From Hylemonella gracilis (GTDB lineage Bacteria; Pseudomonadota; Gammaproteobacteria; Burkholderiales; Burkholderiaceae_C): a DNA stretch of 64,000 bases. The translations under genes were made by a program, and so were the position numbers. Where the stretch lies: the NCBI RefSeq assembly GCF_004328645.1, contig NZ_CP031395.1, positions 2,009,501 to 2,073,500 of the forward strand, read 5' to 3'. The stretch's first letter is position 1; every line of letters begins with the position of its first letter. Below, in pieces: positions 29,340-37,962 of the stretch. Below the pieces are notes generated by a model, which was given only the letters and a program-made list of their open reading frames with translations, did no database searches and was not told where the DNA came from.

Positions 29340-30104
29340 CTATCGTGGCGCCATCCGCAGCGCGCCGTCGAGTCGGATCACTTCGCCGTTGAGGTGGCCA
29401 TTGGTCACGACATGGCAGGCCAGGCGCGCGAACTCCTCGGGCTGACCCAGGCGCTTGGGGAAGGGAATGGACGCCGCGAGCGATTGTTGCACTTCCTCCG
29501 GCAACTCCTTCACCAGGGGCGTGGCGAACAGACCGGGGGCGATGGTGCAGACCCGGATGGCGTGCTGGGCCAAGTCGCGCGCCATGGGCAGGGTCATGCC
29601 GACGATGCCGCCCTTGGAGGCGCTGTAGGCCTGCTGGCCGACCTGACCATCGTAGGCCGCGATCGAGGCCGTGAACATCATCACCCCGCGTTCGCCATCG
29701 TCCAGCAGGGGCAGCTTGGCGCAGGCGGCGGCGAACAAGCGGCTGACGTTGTAGCTGCCGATCAGGTTGATGTTCACCACGCGGGCGAAGTCTTCCAGCG
29801 GCGCGGGGTTGCCGTCCTTGCCGACGATGCGCTTGGCCGAGCCGATGCCCGCGATGTTCATCAGGATGCGGGCAGGGCCGTGCGCCGCCTCGGCCTTGGC
29901 GATCGCCGCGCCCACGCTGTCGGGGCTCGTGATGTCGCAGACCTGGAAGAGGCCCCCGATCTCAGTCGCCACCTTCGCGCCGGCGATGGCGTTCACGTCC
30001 AATACGGTCACCTTGGCGCCCAGTCGGGCCAGTTCGCGCGCCGTCGCTTCACCGAGGCCAGAGGCGCCACCGGTCACGAGCGCGGCTTGTCCTTCAATCT
30101 TCAT
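29340..30104 (-). CDS. SDR-family 3-hydroxyacyl-CoA dehydrogenase-like protein
   Basis: A 254-residue short-chain dehydrogenase: TGGASGLGEATAREL nucleotide-binding glycines, NIAGIG in place of the usual NAG, and catalytic YSASKGG. An Asp at the end of the second strand (VTVLDVN) favours NAD+. The sequence resembles the HSD10 (3-hydroxyacyl-CoA dehydrogenase type 2) branch. In this operon it could oxidise the 3-hydroxy-phenylpropanoyl-CoA made by the crotonase, as in the beta-oxidative route of ferulate or coumarate breakdown. It sits 27 bases after the CoA ligase. Confidence 0.85.
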   Translation of the reverse strand: MKIEGQAALVTGGASGLGEATARELARLGAKVTVLDVNAIAGAKVATEIGGLFQVCDITSPDSVGAAIAKAEAAHGPARILMNIAGIGSAKRIVGKDGNPAPLEDFARVVNINLIGSYNVSRLFAAACAKLPLLDDGERGVMMFTASIAAYDGQVGQQAYSASKGGIVGMTLPMARDLAQHAIRVCTIAPGLFATPLVKELPEEVQQSLAASIPFPKRLGQPEEFARLACHVVTNGHLNGEVIRLDGALRMAPR

Positions 30105-30131
30105 GGTCGTCTCCTGGTGTTGCGTGCGTCG

Positions 30132-32012
30132 TCACTCGGGTTTGAGGATGCCAGGGGCCAGATCGTCGTGCAGGGCCTGCACCAGCGCGTCGCGGTGCTT
30201 GAGCACGGCGCGCTGGTTGATCGAGCCCTTGTCGGTGACTTCGCCCTTGTCGATGGAGGGCGGCTCGTCCAGCAGCAGGGCGCGTGCGATGCGGTTGGCG
30301 CTGCCGGTGGCGCCACGCGCCAGTTCGTTGACCACGGCCTGCATGCGTTGACGCACGGGGCTGCTGGCCAGCACCTCGCTCATCGGCGCGTCGGGCCCCA
30401 GCCCACTGACCGCGCGGCAGGCCGGCGAGGGGAAGATCAGCGCGCCGACTTCCTTGCGGTTCAGGCCGGTCAAGACCACGTCTTGCACCAGGGGCGCGCC
30501 GGTCACGATGACCTTGGCGCGCAGCGGACCCACGCTCACGAAGGTGCCCGTGGCGAGCTTGAAGTCCTCGGCTATGCGGCCGTCGAATTTCAGGCCGCGG
30601 TGCAGGTCCTGCCCGTCGATCCATTGCACGGCGTCGCCGGTGCAGAGGTAGCCTTCTTCGTCGAAGGCCTCGCGCGTGGCGGCCTCGGAGCGCCAGTAGC
30701 CCGGCGTCACGTTGGGGCCGCGATAGCGCACCTCGATCTTGCCGTCCACTTCCACCAGCTTGAGCGTCATGCCCGGCACCGGCACGCCGATGTCACCGGC
30801 CTTCACGTCCGGGCTGTTGACGAACATGGCCGAGGGCGCGGACTCCGTCATGCCCAGACCGGTGGCCATCACGATGCGTTCGCTGATCTCGGCCTCGGCC
30901 GTGGCGTGCAGGCTGTCCCAGACCGGCTGGGCCAGACCCGCGCCCGAGTAGAAGAACATCTTCACGCGCGACAGCAGCGTCTTGCGCAACGCCGCGTCGG
31001 TCTTCATGGCCTGGGCGATCATTTCGAAACCCGTGGGCACGTTGAAGTACACGGTGGGCGCGACCTCGCGCAGGTTGCGCAGGGTCTCGGCGATCCCGGC
31101 TGCCGTGGGTTTGCCGTCGTCGATGTAGAGCGTGCCGCCGTGCATCAGCGTCAGACCCACGTTGTGGTTGCCACCGAATGTGTGATTCCAGGGCAGCCAG
31201 TCCACGAAGATCGGCGCCTCTTCGGCCAGCGCAGGCAGCGAGAGCGTGATCTGCTGCAGGTTGGCGCACCACATGCGGTGGGTGTTGATCACCGGCTTGG
31301 GCATCTTGGTCGAGCCCGAGGTGAAGAGGAACTTGGCGATCGTGTCGGGACGCACCGCGTGCATGGCCACGTCCACGGCGCCCTTGCCACTGGTGCGCGG
31401 CAGGGTGTCGTGCAGGGACTGCAGGGTCGTGGTCTTGCGGCCCTCGATCTTGCCTTGCGCCAGCACCACGTCGACGTTCTTGCCCACGGTGGCCTGGATC
31501 GCCTTGCCGTAGCGCGCGCCGTCGGCGGCGAAGACCAGCCCCGGCGTCAGCGTGTCCATCACGTGGCGGAGTTTGTCGTAGTCCTGGCTGACCGTGGCGT
31601 AGGCCGGCGACACGGGACAGTAGGGGATGCCCGCGTAGATGCAGGCCAGGGACATCAGCGCGTGTTCGAGCGTGTTTTCGCTGAGGATCATCACGGGGCG
31701 TTCGGCGCTGAGGCCGAGGTCCAGCAGGGCCTGGCCGACCCGCCGCGCGCCACCCAGGGCTTGGGCGTAGCTGACGCGGATCCAGTCCCCGGTCTTGCCA
31801 TCGGCCAGCTGCTCCCGGCGCGCGAAGAAGGTGCGGTCGGGCGCGGCTTCGGCCCAGTGCAGCAGATGGTCGCTCAGGCGGCGCGCGTACGGACCCAGGG
31901 GCAACTCGGCATCGACGTAGCGCACGGCGCGGCCTTGCGAGTCCTGGCCTTCGCGCACCTTGACACGGGTAACGCCGAAGCGCACGGAACGGTAGCGTGC
32001 CTGGGTGCTCAT
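30132..32012 (-). CDS. fcs: feruloyl-CoA synthase (hydroxycinnamate-CoA ligase)
   Basis: Activates hydroxycinnamic acids to CoA thioesters with ATP, the entry step to ferulate/coumarate degradation. The 626-residue protein is an ANL adenylating enzyme: P-loop FTSGSTKMPKPVINTHRM, the WLPWNHTFGGNHNV segment characteristic of the feruloyl-CoA synthase group, and GLGMTESAP and GYLCTGDAVQW as core motifs. The C-terminal catalytic Lys domain is the divergent form usual in this subgroup. Its ATG overlaps the upstream crotonase stop (ATGA), implying coupled translation. Exact substrate within the hydroxycinnamates cannot be told from sequence. Confidence 0.88.
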   Translation of the reverse strand: MSTQARYRSVRFGVTRVKVREGQDSQGRAVRYVDAELPLGPYARRLSDHLLHWAEAAPDRTFFARREQLADGKTGDWIRVSYAQALGGARRVGQALLDLGLSAERPVMILSENTLEHALMSLACIYAGIPYCPVSPAYATVSQDYDKLRHVMDTLTPGLVFAADGARYGKAIQATVGKNVDVVLAQGKIEGRKTTTLQSLHDTLPRTSGKGAVDVAMHAVRPDTIAKFLFTSGSTKMPKPVINTHRMWCANLQQITLSLPALAEEAPIFVDWLPWNHTFGGNHNVGLTLMHGGTLYIDDGKPTAAGIAETLRNLREVAPTVYFNVPTGFEMIAQAMKTDAALRKTLLSRVKMFFYSGAGLAQPVWDSLHATAEAEISERIVMATGLGMTESAPSAMFVNSPDVKAGDIGVPVPGMTLKLVEVDGKIEVRYRGPNVTPGYWRSEAATREAFDEEGYLCTGDAVQWIDGQDLHRGLKFDGRIAEDFKLATGTFVSVGPLRAKVIVTGAPLVQDVVLTGLNRKEVGALIFPSPACRAVSGLGPDAPMSEVLASSPVRQRMQAVVNELARGATGSANRIARALLLDEPPSIDKGEVTDKGSINQRAVLKHRDALVQALHDDLAPGILKPE

Positions 32013-32800
32013 GCTTTTTTCACCTTCGCGGCCTTGCCCTCGAGGAAGGCGCGCACGCGGGCCTTGGCCTCGGGCGCGCTCTGGGCGATGGCGGCCATCA
32101 TGGCCTCGGTCAGGAAGCCTTGATCCGCCGGTTGCTCGGCGATGCGCGGCAGGGCATGGATCAATGCGTAGTTGGTCAGGGGCGCGTTCTGGGCCACGCG
32201 GGCGGCAAGTTCCAACGCCTTGTCAAAGGCCGTGCCCTGCGGCACCAGGTATTGCGCGAAGCCGGCCTTCTCGCCGTCGGCAGCGTTGTAGACGCGGCCG
32301 GTCAGCATCATGTCCGTCATGCGCGCGGCACCGATCAGGCGTGGGATGCGCACCGCGCCGCCGCCGCCGACGAAGATGCCGCGGGAGCCCTCGGGCAGTG
32401 CGTAGAAGGTGCTGTCGTCGGCCACACGGATGTGGCAGGCCGAGGCCAGCTCGAGGCCGCCGCCGACCACCGCGCCGTGCAGCGCGGCAATGACGGGCAC
32501 CGGACCGTACTGCACGCGCTCCAGCGCGGCGTGCCACATGCGCGAATGGTGCAGGCCTTCGCCCGCATCGCGTTCCTTGAGTTCGGAGAGATCCAGGCCC
32601 GCGCAGAAATGCTCGCCTTCGCCGGTGATGACGGCGGCGCGCACGCCCCCTTCGCCGGTCGGCAGGTTCTCGAACAAGTCGCGCAGGGCGAGGATGAGGG
32701 CGTCGTTGAGCGCGTTGCGCTTGACGGGACGGGTCAGGCGGATGACGGCGATTTCATTGTCATCGCCTTGCCGCTCGAAGTGGAGGTCAGGGTTGTGCAT
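32009..32800 (-). CDS. crotonase-family enoyl-CoA hydratase/lyase
   Basis: A 263-residue crotonase: AVIRLTRPVKRNALND, the oxyanion-hole segments HFCAGLDLSEL and GAVVGGGLELASACHIRVA, and ALPEGSRGIFVGGGGAVRIPRL with the catalytic Glu region. It differs from the classical vanillin-forming Ech (no GINWGIPPGN-type block seen), so plain hydration of feruloyl/coumaroyl-CoA is at least as likely as hydration plus retro-aldol cleavage. It is the first gene of the minus-strand operon. ATG 32800 is chosen over an upstream frame to 32851 that enters the promoter region. Confidence 0.82.
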   Translation of the reverse strand: MHNPDLHFERQGDDNEIAVIRLTRPVKRNALNDALILALRDLFENLPTGEGGVRAAVITGEGEHFCAGLDLSELKERDAGEGLHHSRMWHAALERVQYGPVPVIAALHGAVVGGGLELASACHIRVADDSTFYALPEGSRGIFVGGGGAVRIPRLIGAARMTDMMLTGRVYNAADGEKAGFAQYLVPQGTAFDKALELAARVAQNAPLTNYALIHALPRIAEQPADQGFLTEAMMAAIAQSAPEAKARVRAFLEGKAAKVKKA

Positions 32801-32826
32801 CTTGTGTTTCCGATGGGGATGAATTA

Positions 32827-32845
32827 TTGTTATGAGAAATAACCA
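32827..32845. promoter_or_regulatory. candidate MarR operator in the divergent promoter
   Basis: GTTAT (32829-32833) and ATAAC (32839-32843) are perfect inverted arms around GAGAA; with one mismatched pair the symmetry extends to TTGTTAT...ATAACCA. It lies in an AT-rich patch between the crotonase start (32800) and the amidohydrolase start (32920), where a repressor from the MarR gene of the operon would act. Confidence 0.4.
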
Positions 32846-32919
32846 ATTCAAGCTGCGACCGCCTTCCTTTCTTCGGTGTTTACCCGCAGAATCCCATTCA
32901 AGCTTGCAGACAATTCAGC

Positions 32920-33783
32920 ATGGACTACAAGAATCTGATCGCCATCGACATCCACACCCACGCGGAAGTGAGCTGCTGGAATCCGTTCGACAACTACGGC
33001 GAGGAATACGACCGCGCGGCGGACAAGTACTTCCGCTCCAGCCGTCGGCCGACGATCGCCGAGACGATCGCCTACTACCGCGAACGAAAGATCGGCCTGG
33101 TGATGTTCACCGTCGACAGCGAGGCCCAACTCGGCCGTCGCCGCATTCCCAATGAGGAGATCGCCGAGGCGGCCCAGGCCAACAGCGACATGATGATGTG
33201 CTTCGCCAGTATCGACCCGCACAAGGGCAAGATGGGCGCGCGCGAGGCGCGCCGCCTGATCGCCGAACACGGCGTCAAGGGTTTCAAGTTCCACCCGACG
33301 GTGCAGGGCTACCACCCCTACGACAAGATGGCCTGGCCCATCTACGAGGTGATCGCCGAGCACAAGTTGCCCGCCATCTTCCACACCGGGCACAGCGGCA
33401 TCGGCAGTGGCATGCGTTGTGGCGGCGGCCTGCGGCTCGAATACAGCAACCCCATCCATCTGGACGACGTGGCGATCGATTTCCCCGACATGCAGATCGT
33501 GATGGCGCATCCAAGCTGGCCCTGGCAGGACGAGGCCCTGAGCGTGGCCATGCACAAGCCCAATGTCTGGATCGATCTGTCGGGCTGGAGCCCCAAGTAT
33601 TTCCCGAAGCAACTGGTCCAGTACGCCAACACGCTGCTGAAAGACCGCATGCTGTTCGGCAGCGACTACCCGCTCATCACGCCCGAGCGCTGGATGAAGG
33701 ATTTCGAAGAAGCGGGTTTCAAGCCCGAGGTCATGCCCGGCATCCTCAAGGACAACGCCGTGCGCCTCCTGGGCCTGACCTGA
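32920..33783 (+). CDS. amidohydrolase-2 family metal-dependent hydrolase or decarboxylase
   Basis: A 287-residue TIM-barrel amidohydrolase. Metal ligand motif DIHTHAE is near the N-terminus. Other marks are GVKGFKFHP, FHTGHSGIGSG, the VMAHPSWPWQDEAL strand and FGSDYPLITPERW with the final catalytic Asp. The family includes 2-pyrone dicarboxylate hydrolase, oxalomesaconate hydratase and resorcylate-type decarboxylases. It is divergent from the hydroxycinnamate operon and shares the promoter region, so a role in aromatic-acid breakdown is likely, but its substrate is not identifiable. ATG at 32920. Confidence 0.8.
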   Translation: MDYKNLIAIDIHTHAEVSCWNPFDNYGEEYDRAADKYFRSSRRPTIAETIAYYRERKIGLVMFTVDSEAQLGRRRIPNEEIAEAAQANSDMMMCFASIDPHKGKMGAREARRLIAEHGVKGFKFHPTVQGYHPYDKMAWPIYEVIAEHKLPAIFHTGHSGIGSGMRCGGGLRLEYSNPIHLDDVAIDFPDMQIVMAHPSWPWQDEALSVAMHKPNVWIDLSGWSPKYFPKQLVQYANTLLKDRMLFGSDYPLITPERWMKDFEEAGFKPEVMPGILKDNAVRLLGLT

Positions 33784-34083
33784 GCCGGCGGTGCGCGCCT
33801 TCGCGGCGTGCTGGCTCCAGACGGTTTGAGATTCGGGTTTACCCGTAATTCCGTGCTCCCTCGCGCACGCTTGGGCGCGGGGTAAGATATTTCAAACCGT
33901 TATATCTATCAGTCTGTTTTTTGGCTTGCGGATGCAACGGTTTGCAGCGACAGTAGCGCACCTTTGCCCCGTTGTGCTCTTGCGTTTCCGCTGCCGGAAC
34001 GTGTCTGCGCGGTCATGGCAAAGTGCCTGCGCCCTGGCGCGCGATGGCGGCAATCTCAGACTTATATAAAGGAGTCAACTCTC
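33784..34083. other. 300-base intergenic region upstream of the Liv-type operon
   Basis: No gene or RNA is recognised. It contains a short palindrome (cgggtttacccg, around 33834-33845) and an AT-richer stretch (33880-33925) that could hold the promoter for the downstream binding protein. The AAAGGAG ribosome site (about 34068-34075) precedes its ATG. Confidence 0.5.
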
Positions 34084-35253
34084 ATGAAAAAGCGTACCTT
34101 CCTGAGCGCTTCGGCACTGGTCCTGACAGCCGCGCTCGGCTCCACGGCCGTGCTCGCGCAGGACGTGTTCAAGGTGGGTCTGATCGTGCCCATGACCGGG
34201 CAGCAGGCCACCACCGGCAAGCAAATCGAAGCCGCCGTCAAGCTCTACATCGCCCAGAACGGCAGCATGGTTGCTGGCAAGAAGATTGAGCTCATCGTCA
34301 AGGACGACACCAGCGTTCCCGACGTGACCAAGCGCCTGGCCCAGGAACTGGTGGTGCAGGACAAGGTGGACGTGCTGGCCGGCATGGGCATCACGCCCTC
34401 GGCCTTCGCCACCGCGCCCATCGCCACCCAGAGCAAGACGCCGTTGGTCGTGATGGCCGCGGCCACGTCCAGCATCACACTGTCTTCGCCCTTCATCGTG
34501 CGCACCAGCATGACGCTGCCGCAGACGTCATCGCCCCTGGCCGACTGGGCGGCGAAGAACGGCATCAAGAAGGTCGTGACCATGGTCTCCGACTACGGTC
34601 CTGGCATTGACGCCGAGAAGTTCTTCACGGCCCGCCTGACCGCCGCCGGTGGCACCGTGGTCGAATCGATGCGCGCCCCCATGCGCAACCCCGATTTCGC
34701 ACCCTTCCTGCAGAAGGTGCGTGACCTCAAGCCCGACGCTCTGTTCGTCTTCGTGCCCTCGGGTGCGGGCGCCGCGGTCATGAAGCAGTTCCAGGAACGT
34801 GGCATGGACAAGGCCGGCATCAAGCTGATCGGCACCGGCGACCTCACGGACGACGACCAGCTCAATGGCATGGGCGACGTCGCGCTGGGTGTCGTGACCT
34901 CCATGCAGTACTCGGCCTACCACCCCTCGGCCAAGAACAAGGCCTTCGTGGCGGCCTTCAAGAAGGCCAACAACTTCCGCCCCAACTTCTTCGCCGTAGG
35001 TGGGTATGACGGCATGCACGTGATCTACGAGGGCCTCAAGGCCACCAAGGGTCAGGGCGGCGAGGCGCTGGTCAACGCGATGAAGAACCTGAAGTGGGAA
35101 AGCCCGCGTGGCCCGGTGTCCATCGACCCGGAAACCCGCGACATCGTGCAGAACATCTACCTGAGCAAGGTGGAGCGCAAGGATGGCGAGCTGTACAACG
35201 TGGAATTTGACGTCATCAAGGACGTGAAAGACCCGGGCAAGGCGGCCAAGTAA
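34084..35253 (+). CDS. ABC transporter substrate-binding protein, branched-chain amino acid/aromatic type
   Basis: A periplasmic LivJ-like receptor of 389 residues, signal peptide with cleavage after VLA (before QDVFKVG). Motifs GLIVPMTGQQATTGKQ and LIVKDDTSVPDVTKRLAQEL mark Peripla_BP_6. It heads an operon with permeases and ATPases, but a strong terminator lies between it and livH. A paralogue without partners is at 9101-10303. In Burkholderiales such systems often carry aromatic acids (benzoate-type) rather than leucine; ligand here unknown. ATG 34084 follows AAAGGAG. Confidence 0.9.
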   Translation: MKKRTFLSASALVLTAALGSTAVLAQDVFKVGLIVPMTGQQATTGKQIEAAVKLYIAQNGSMVAGKKIELIVKDDTSVPDVTKRLAQELVVQDKVDVLAGMGITPSAFATAPIATQSKTPLVVMAAATSSITLSSPFIVRTSMTLPQTSSPLADWAAKNGIKKVVTMVSDYGPGIDAEKFFTARLTAAGGTVVESMRAPMRNPDFAPFLQKVRDLKPDALFVFVPSGAGAAVMKQFQERGMDKAGIKLIGTGDLTDDDQLNGMGDVALGVVTSMQYSAYHPSAKNKAFVAAFKKANNFRPNFFAVGGYDGMHVIYEGLKATKGQGGEALVNAMKNLKWESPRGPVSIDPETRDIVQNIYLSKVERKDGELYNVEFDVIKDVKDPGKAAK

Positions 35254-35262
35254 GTCCGCACG

Positions 35263-35301
35263 CATGGGCGCCCCTGCTCAGGAGGGGCGCCCATGTTTTT
35301 T
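35263..35301 (+). terminator. strong rho-independent terminator/attenuator between binding protein and permease
   Basis: CATGGGCGCCCCT (35263-35275) and AGGGGCGCCCATG (35283-35295) are perfect 13-base arms with a 7-base loop, followed by a run of T. It starts 10 bases after the receptor stop. Read-through would supply the lower amount of permease mRNA. Confidence 0.9.
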
Positions 35302-35342
35302 CCTCTGATGTTTTCCCGTCCTGAATTCGACATCGTGTCTCC

Positions 35343-36221
35343 ATGCTGACCATACTTTTCGACGGCATCGCCTACGGCATGCTGCTCTTCATCCTGGCGG
35401 TTGGCCTGTCCGTCACCATGGGCCTGATGAACTTCATCAATCTGGCCCACGGCGCCTTCGCGATGGTGGGTGGCTATCTCACCGTCATCCTGATGCAGCG
35501 CCATGGCGTGCCTTTCCTGCTGTGCCTGCCCCTGGCCTTCCTGGGCTCTGCCCTGCTGGGCGCCGTGCTGGAGCGCACCCTGTACCGTCCGATGTACAGC
35601 AAGCCACACCTGAATCAGGTGCTGTTTTCCATCGGCCTGACCTTCATGGCCGTGGCGGTCATGGACTATTTCTTCACGTCCAGCCAGCAGATCGTCCAGT
35701 TGCCCGAATGGCTCAAGGGCCGCACCGAACTGGGTGACGGCACGGCGTGGGAGCTGGGCATGGGGCATTACCGCCTGTTCATTGTCGCGGTGTGCGTGGC
35801 CCTGACCCTCGCGCTGCAGACCATCCTGAGTCGCACCCGCTTCGGCAGCCGCCTGCGCGCCTCGGTGGATGACCAGCGCGTGGCCGCCGGCCTGGGCATC
35901 AATGTCAACGCCGTTTTCCTGCTGACCTTCGCGGCCGGCTCGGGCCTGGCGGGCCTGGGCGGCGCGCTGGGCGCCGAGATCCTGATCCTTGACCCGAGCT
36001 TTCCCCTGCGCTACATGGTCTATTTCCTGATCGTGGTGGCCGTCGGCGGCACGTCTTCGATCACCGGCCCGCTGCTGGCGGCCCTGTTGCTGGGCATTGC
36101 CGACGTGGCCGGCAAGTACTACATCCCGCGCTTTGGCGCGTTCATCGTGTATTTCCTGATGATCGTCATCCTCATCTGGCGCCCACAAGGCCTGTTCGTG
36201 CGCAAGGGGGGCAAGGCATGA
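35343..36221 (+). CDS. livH: ABC transporter permease, LivH type
   Basis: A 292-residue inner-membrane permease of the branched-chain amino acid class, about eight hydrophobic segments. Family marks: GLMNFINLAHGAFAMVGGYL near the N-terminus and ASVDDQRVAAGLGINVNAVF, the loop contacting the ATPases. Stop overlaps the livM start by 4 bases (ATGA). Confidence 0.92.
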   Translation: MLTILFDGIAYGMLLFILAVGLSVTMGLMNFINLAHGAFAMVGGYLTVILMQRHGVPFLLCLPLAFLGSALLGAVLERTLYRPMYSKPHLNQVLFSIGLTFMAVAVMDYFFTSSQQIVQLPEWLKGRTELGDGTAWELGMGHYRLFIVAVCVALTLALQTILSRTRFGSRLRASVDDQRVAAGLGINVNAVFLLTFAAGSGLAGLGGALGAEILILDPSFPLRYMVYFLIVVAVGGTSSITGPLLAALLLGIADVAGKYYIPRFGAFIVYFLMIVILIWRPQGLFVRKGGKA

Positions 36222-37183
36222 ACGCGACGTCTTCCCTGCACGAGTTCCAGCGCTGGAAGCGCTGGGAGCCGGTCTTCTGGCTGCTGGCGCTGGCCTCGCC
36301 CTGGTGGCTCAGCGGCCATGCATTGCTCATCAACGAAGTGGCCATCGTGGCCTTGTTCGCGCTGTCGCTCGACCTCATCATGGGGTACGCCGGCATCGTT
36401 TCGCTCGGCCATGCCGCTTTCTTCGGCATGGGCGCCTACGCGGCAGCCCTGTTCGCCAAGCACATCCATCCTGATCCGGTGCTAGGCCTGCTTTTCGGCA
36501 TTGCCGTCTCCACGGTGCTGGGCGCGGTAGCGTCGCTGTCCATCATGCGTGGCACCAGCCTCACGCTGCTGATGGTGACCATGGGCGTGGCGCTCATCCT
36601 CATGGAACTGGCCAACAAACTGAATTGGCTGACGGGCGGTGCTGACGGCTTGCAAGGTGTGATCATGGGACCCGTGCTGGGTCGCTTCGAATTCGACCTG
36701 TATGGCCAGGTGGCTGCCTGGTATTCGCTGGTGGTGCTCTTCGTGTTCTTCTTGCTGTCGCGCCGTTTCGTGCATTCGCCCCTGGGCGGTACCTTGATGG
36801 CCTTGCGCGACAACCGTCTGCGCGCGCAGTCCATCGGCATTCCGGTGGCGGCGCGGCTGGCCTTGATCTACACCATCGCCGCGGGCGTGGCGGGCGCCGC
36901 TGGCGCGCTGCTGGCGCAGACCACCAGCTTCGCCTCGGTCGAGGTCTTTGCCTTCGACCGTTCGGCCGACCTGGTGCTGCTGGTCGTGATCGGTGGCGCG
37001 GGCTGGCTCTACGGTGGCGTGATCGGCGCGGTCATCTTCAAGGTGCTGCAGGACTGGATTTCTTCCATCACCCCGCAGTACTGGACGTTCTGGATCGGTC
37101 TTTTCCTCGTTGTGCTGATGTTGGTGGGCCGTGAGCGCGTGATCCGCCCCTGGACTTGGATATCGCGGGGCAAGAAAAAATGA
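36218..37183 (+). CDS. livM: ABC transporter permease, LivM type
   Basis: A 321-residue polytopic partner of LivH. Contains DLIMGYAGIVSLGHAAFFGMGAY-type sequence (split here as GYAGIVSLGHAAFFGMGAY) and RDNRLRAQSIGIPV, the LivM cytoplasmic loop. Start overlaps livH, and its stop overlaps the livG start in AATGA, so all four membrane and ATPase genes are translationally coupled. Confidence 0.92.
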   Translation: MNATSSLHEFQRWKRWEPVFWLLALASPWWLSGHALLINEVAIVALFALSLDLIMGYAGIVSLGHAAFFGMGAYAAALFAKHIHPDPVLGLLFGIAVSTVLGAVASLSIMRGTSLTLLMVTMGVALILMELANKLNWLTGGADGLQGVIMGPVLGRFEFDLYGQVAAWYSLVVLFVFFLLSRRFVHSPLGGTLMALRDNRLRAQSIGIPVAARLALIYTIAAGVAGAAGALLAQTTSFASVEVFAFDRSADLVLLVVIGGAGWLYGGVIGAVIFKVLQDWISSITPQYWTFWIGLFLVVLMLVGRERVIRPWTWISRGKKK

Positions 37184-37962
37184 TCTCTACCGACATCGTT
37201 CAAAAAGACGTCGTTCTGTCAGCCCAGGGCCTGGTCAAGCGCTTTGGCGGCATCACGGCCACGGGCAATGTGAGCCTGGATCTGAAGCGTGGCGCGCGCC
37301 ATGCGCTGATCGGGCCCAATGGCGCGGGCAAGACCACGCTGATCAATCTGCTGACCGGCGTGCTGGACCCGACCGAAGGGCGCATCCTGCTCGAAGGCGA
37401 CGACATAACCCGCCTCGCGCCGCACCAGCGCGTGCGTCGCGGCATGGTGCGTACTTTCCAGATCAATCAGCTCTTCGACACGCTGACTCCGCTGCAGACA
37501 CTGGCGCTCACCGTGTCCCAGCACATGGGTCTGGGCGCGCGCTGGTGGCAACCGCTGGGCCGCAATCCGAAAGTGGTTGCGCGATGCGAGCAGCTGCTGG
37601 AGCAATTTCGCTTGACCGAGGTGATGAACCAGCGCACCGACGTGCTGGCCTATGGCAAGCGCCGCCTGCTGGAGATCGCCATCGCCCTGGCCTGCGAGCC
37701 GCGCGTGCTCTTGCTGGACGAGCCGGTGGCGGGCGTGCCCGCGGGCGAGCGCGAGGAAATTTTGCAGACCGTGGCGGCCTTGCCCGCAGACGTGTCGGTG
37801 TTGCTGATCGAACACGATATGGACTTGGTTTTCAGTTTCGCCAAACGCATGACGGTGCTGGTCAACGGTGTCGTGTTGACCGAGGGCAACCCCGAGGAAA
37901 TCGCCAATGATCCACGCGTGAAGGAGGTCTACCTCGGCCATGGTGAAGGGAGCCACGCATGA
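37180..37962 (+). CDS. livG: ABC transporter ATP-binding protein, LivG type
   Basis: A 260-residue ATPase from the ATG at 37180 (an in-frame start 24 bases upstream lies inside livM). Walker A GPNGAGKTTLINLLTG, and Walker B VLLLDEPVAGVPAGE. The usual LSxGQ signature is altered: the expected position reads VLAYGKRRLLEIAIALA, which is the LivG form (normally LSYGQQR). Replacement of Q by K is slightly unusual but LivG signatures vary. Overlaps livF by 4 bases. Confidence 0.92.
   Translation: MISTDIVQKDVVLSAQGLVKRFGGITATGNVSLDLKRGARHALIGPNGAGKTTLINLLTGVLDPTEGRILLEGDDITRLAPHQRVRRGMVRTFQINQLFDTLTPLQTLALTVSQHMGLGARWWQPLGRNPKVVARCEQLLEQFRLTEVMNQRTDVLAYGKRRLLEIAIALACEPRVLLLDEPVAGVPAGEREEILQTVAALPADVSVLLIEHDMDLVFSFAKRMTVLVNGVVLTEGNPEEIANDPRVKEVYLGHGEGSHA

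Noticed and set aside
29394..32123. A very long open frame (909 codons) on the plus strand
   Set aside because: It is antisense to the SDR and feruloyl-CoA synthase genes; composition is His/Gly/Arg/Ala-rich with no domain, a shadow of GC-rich coding sequence.
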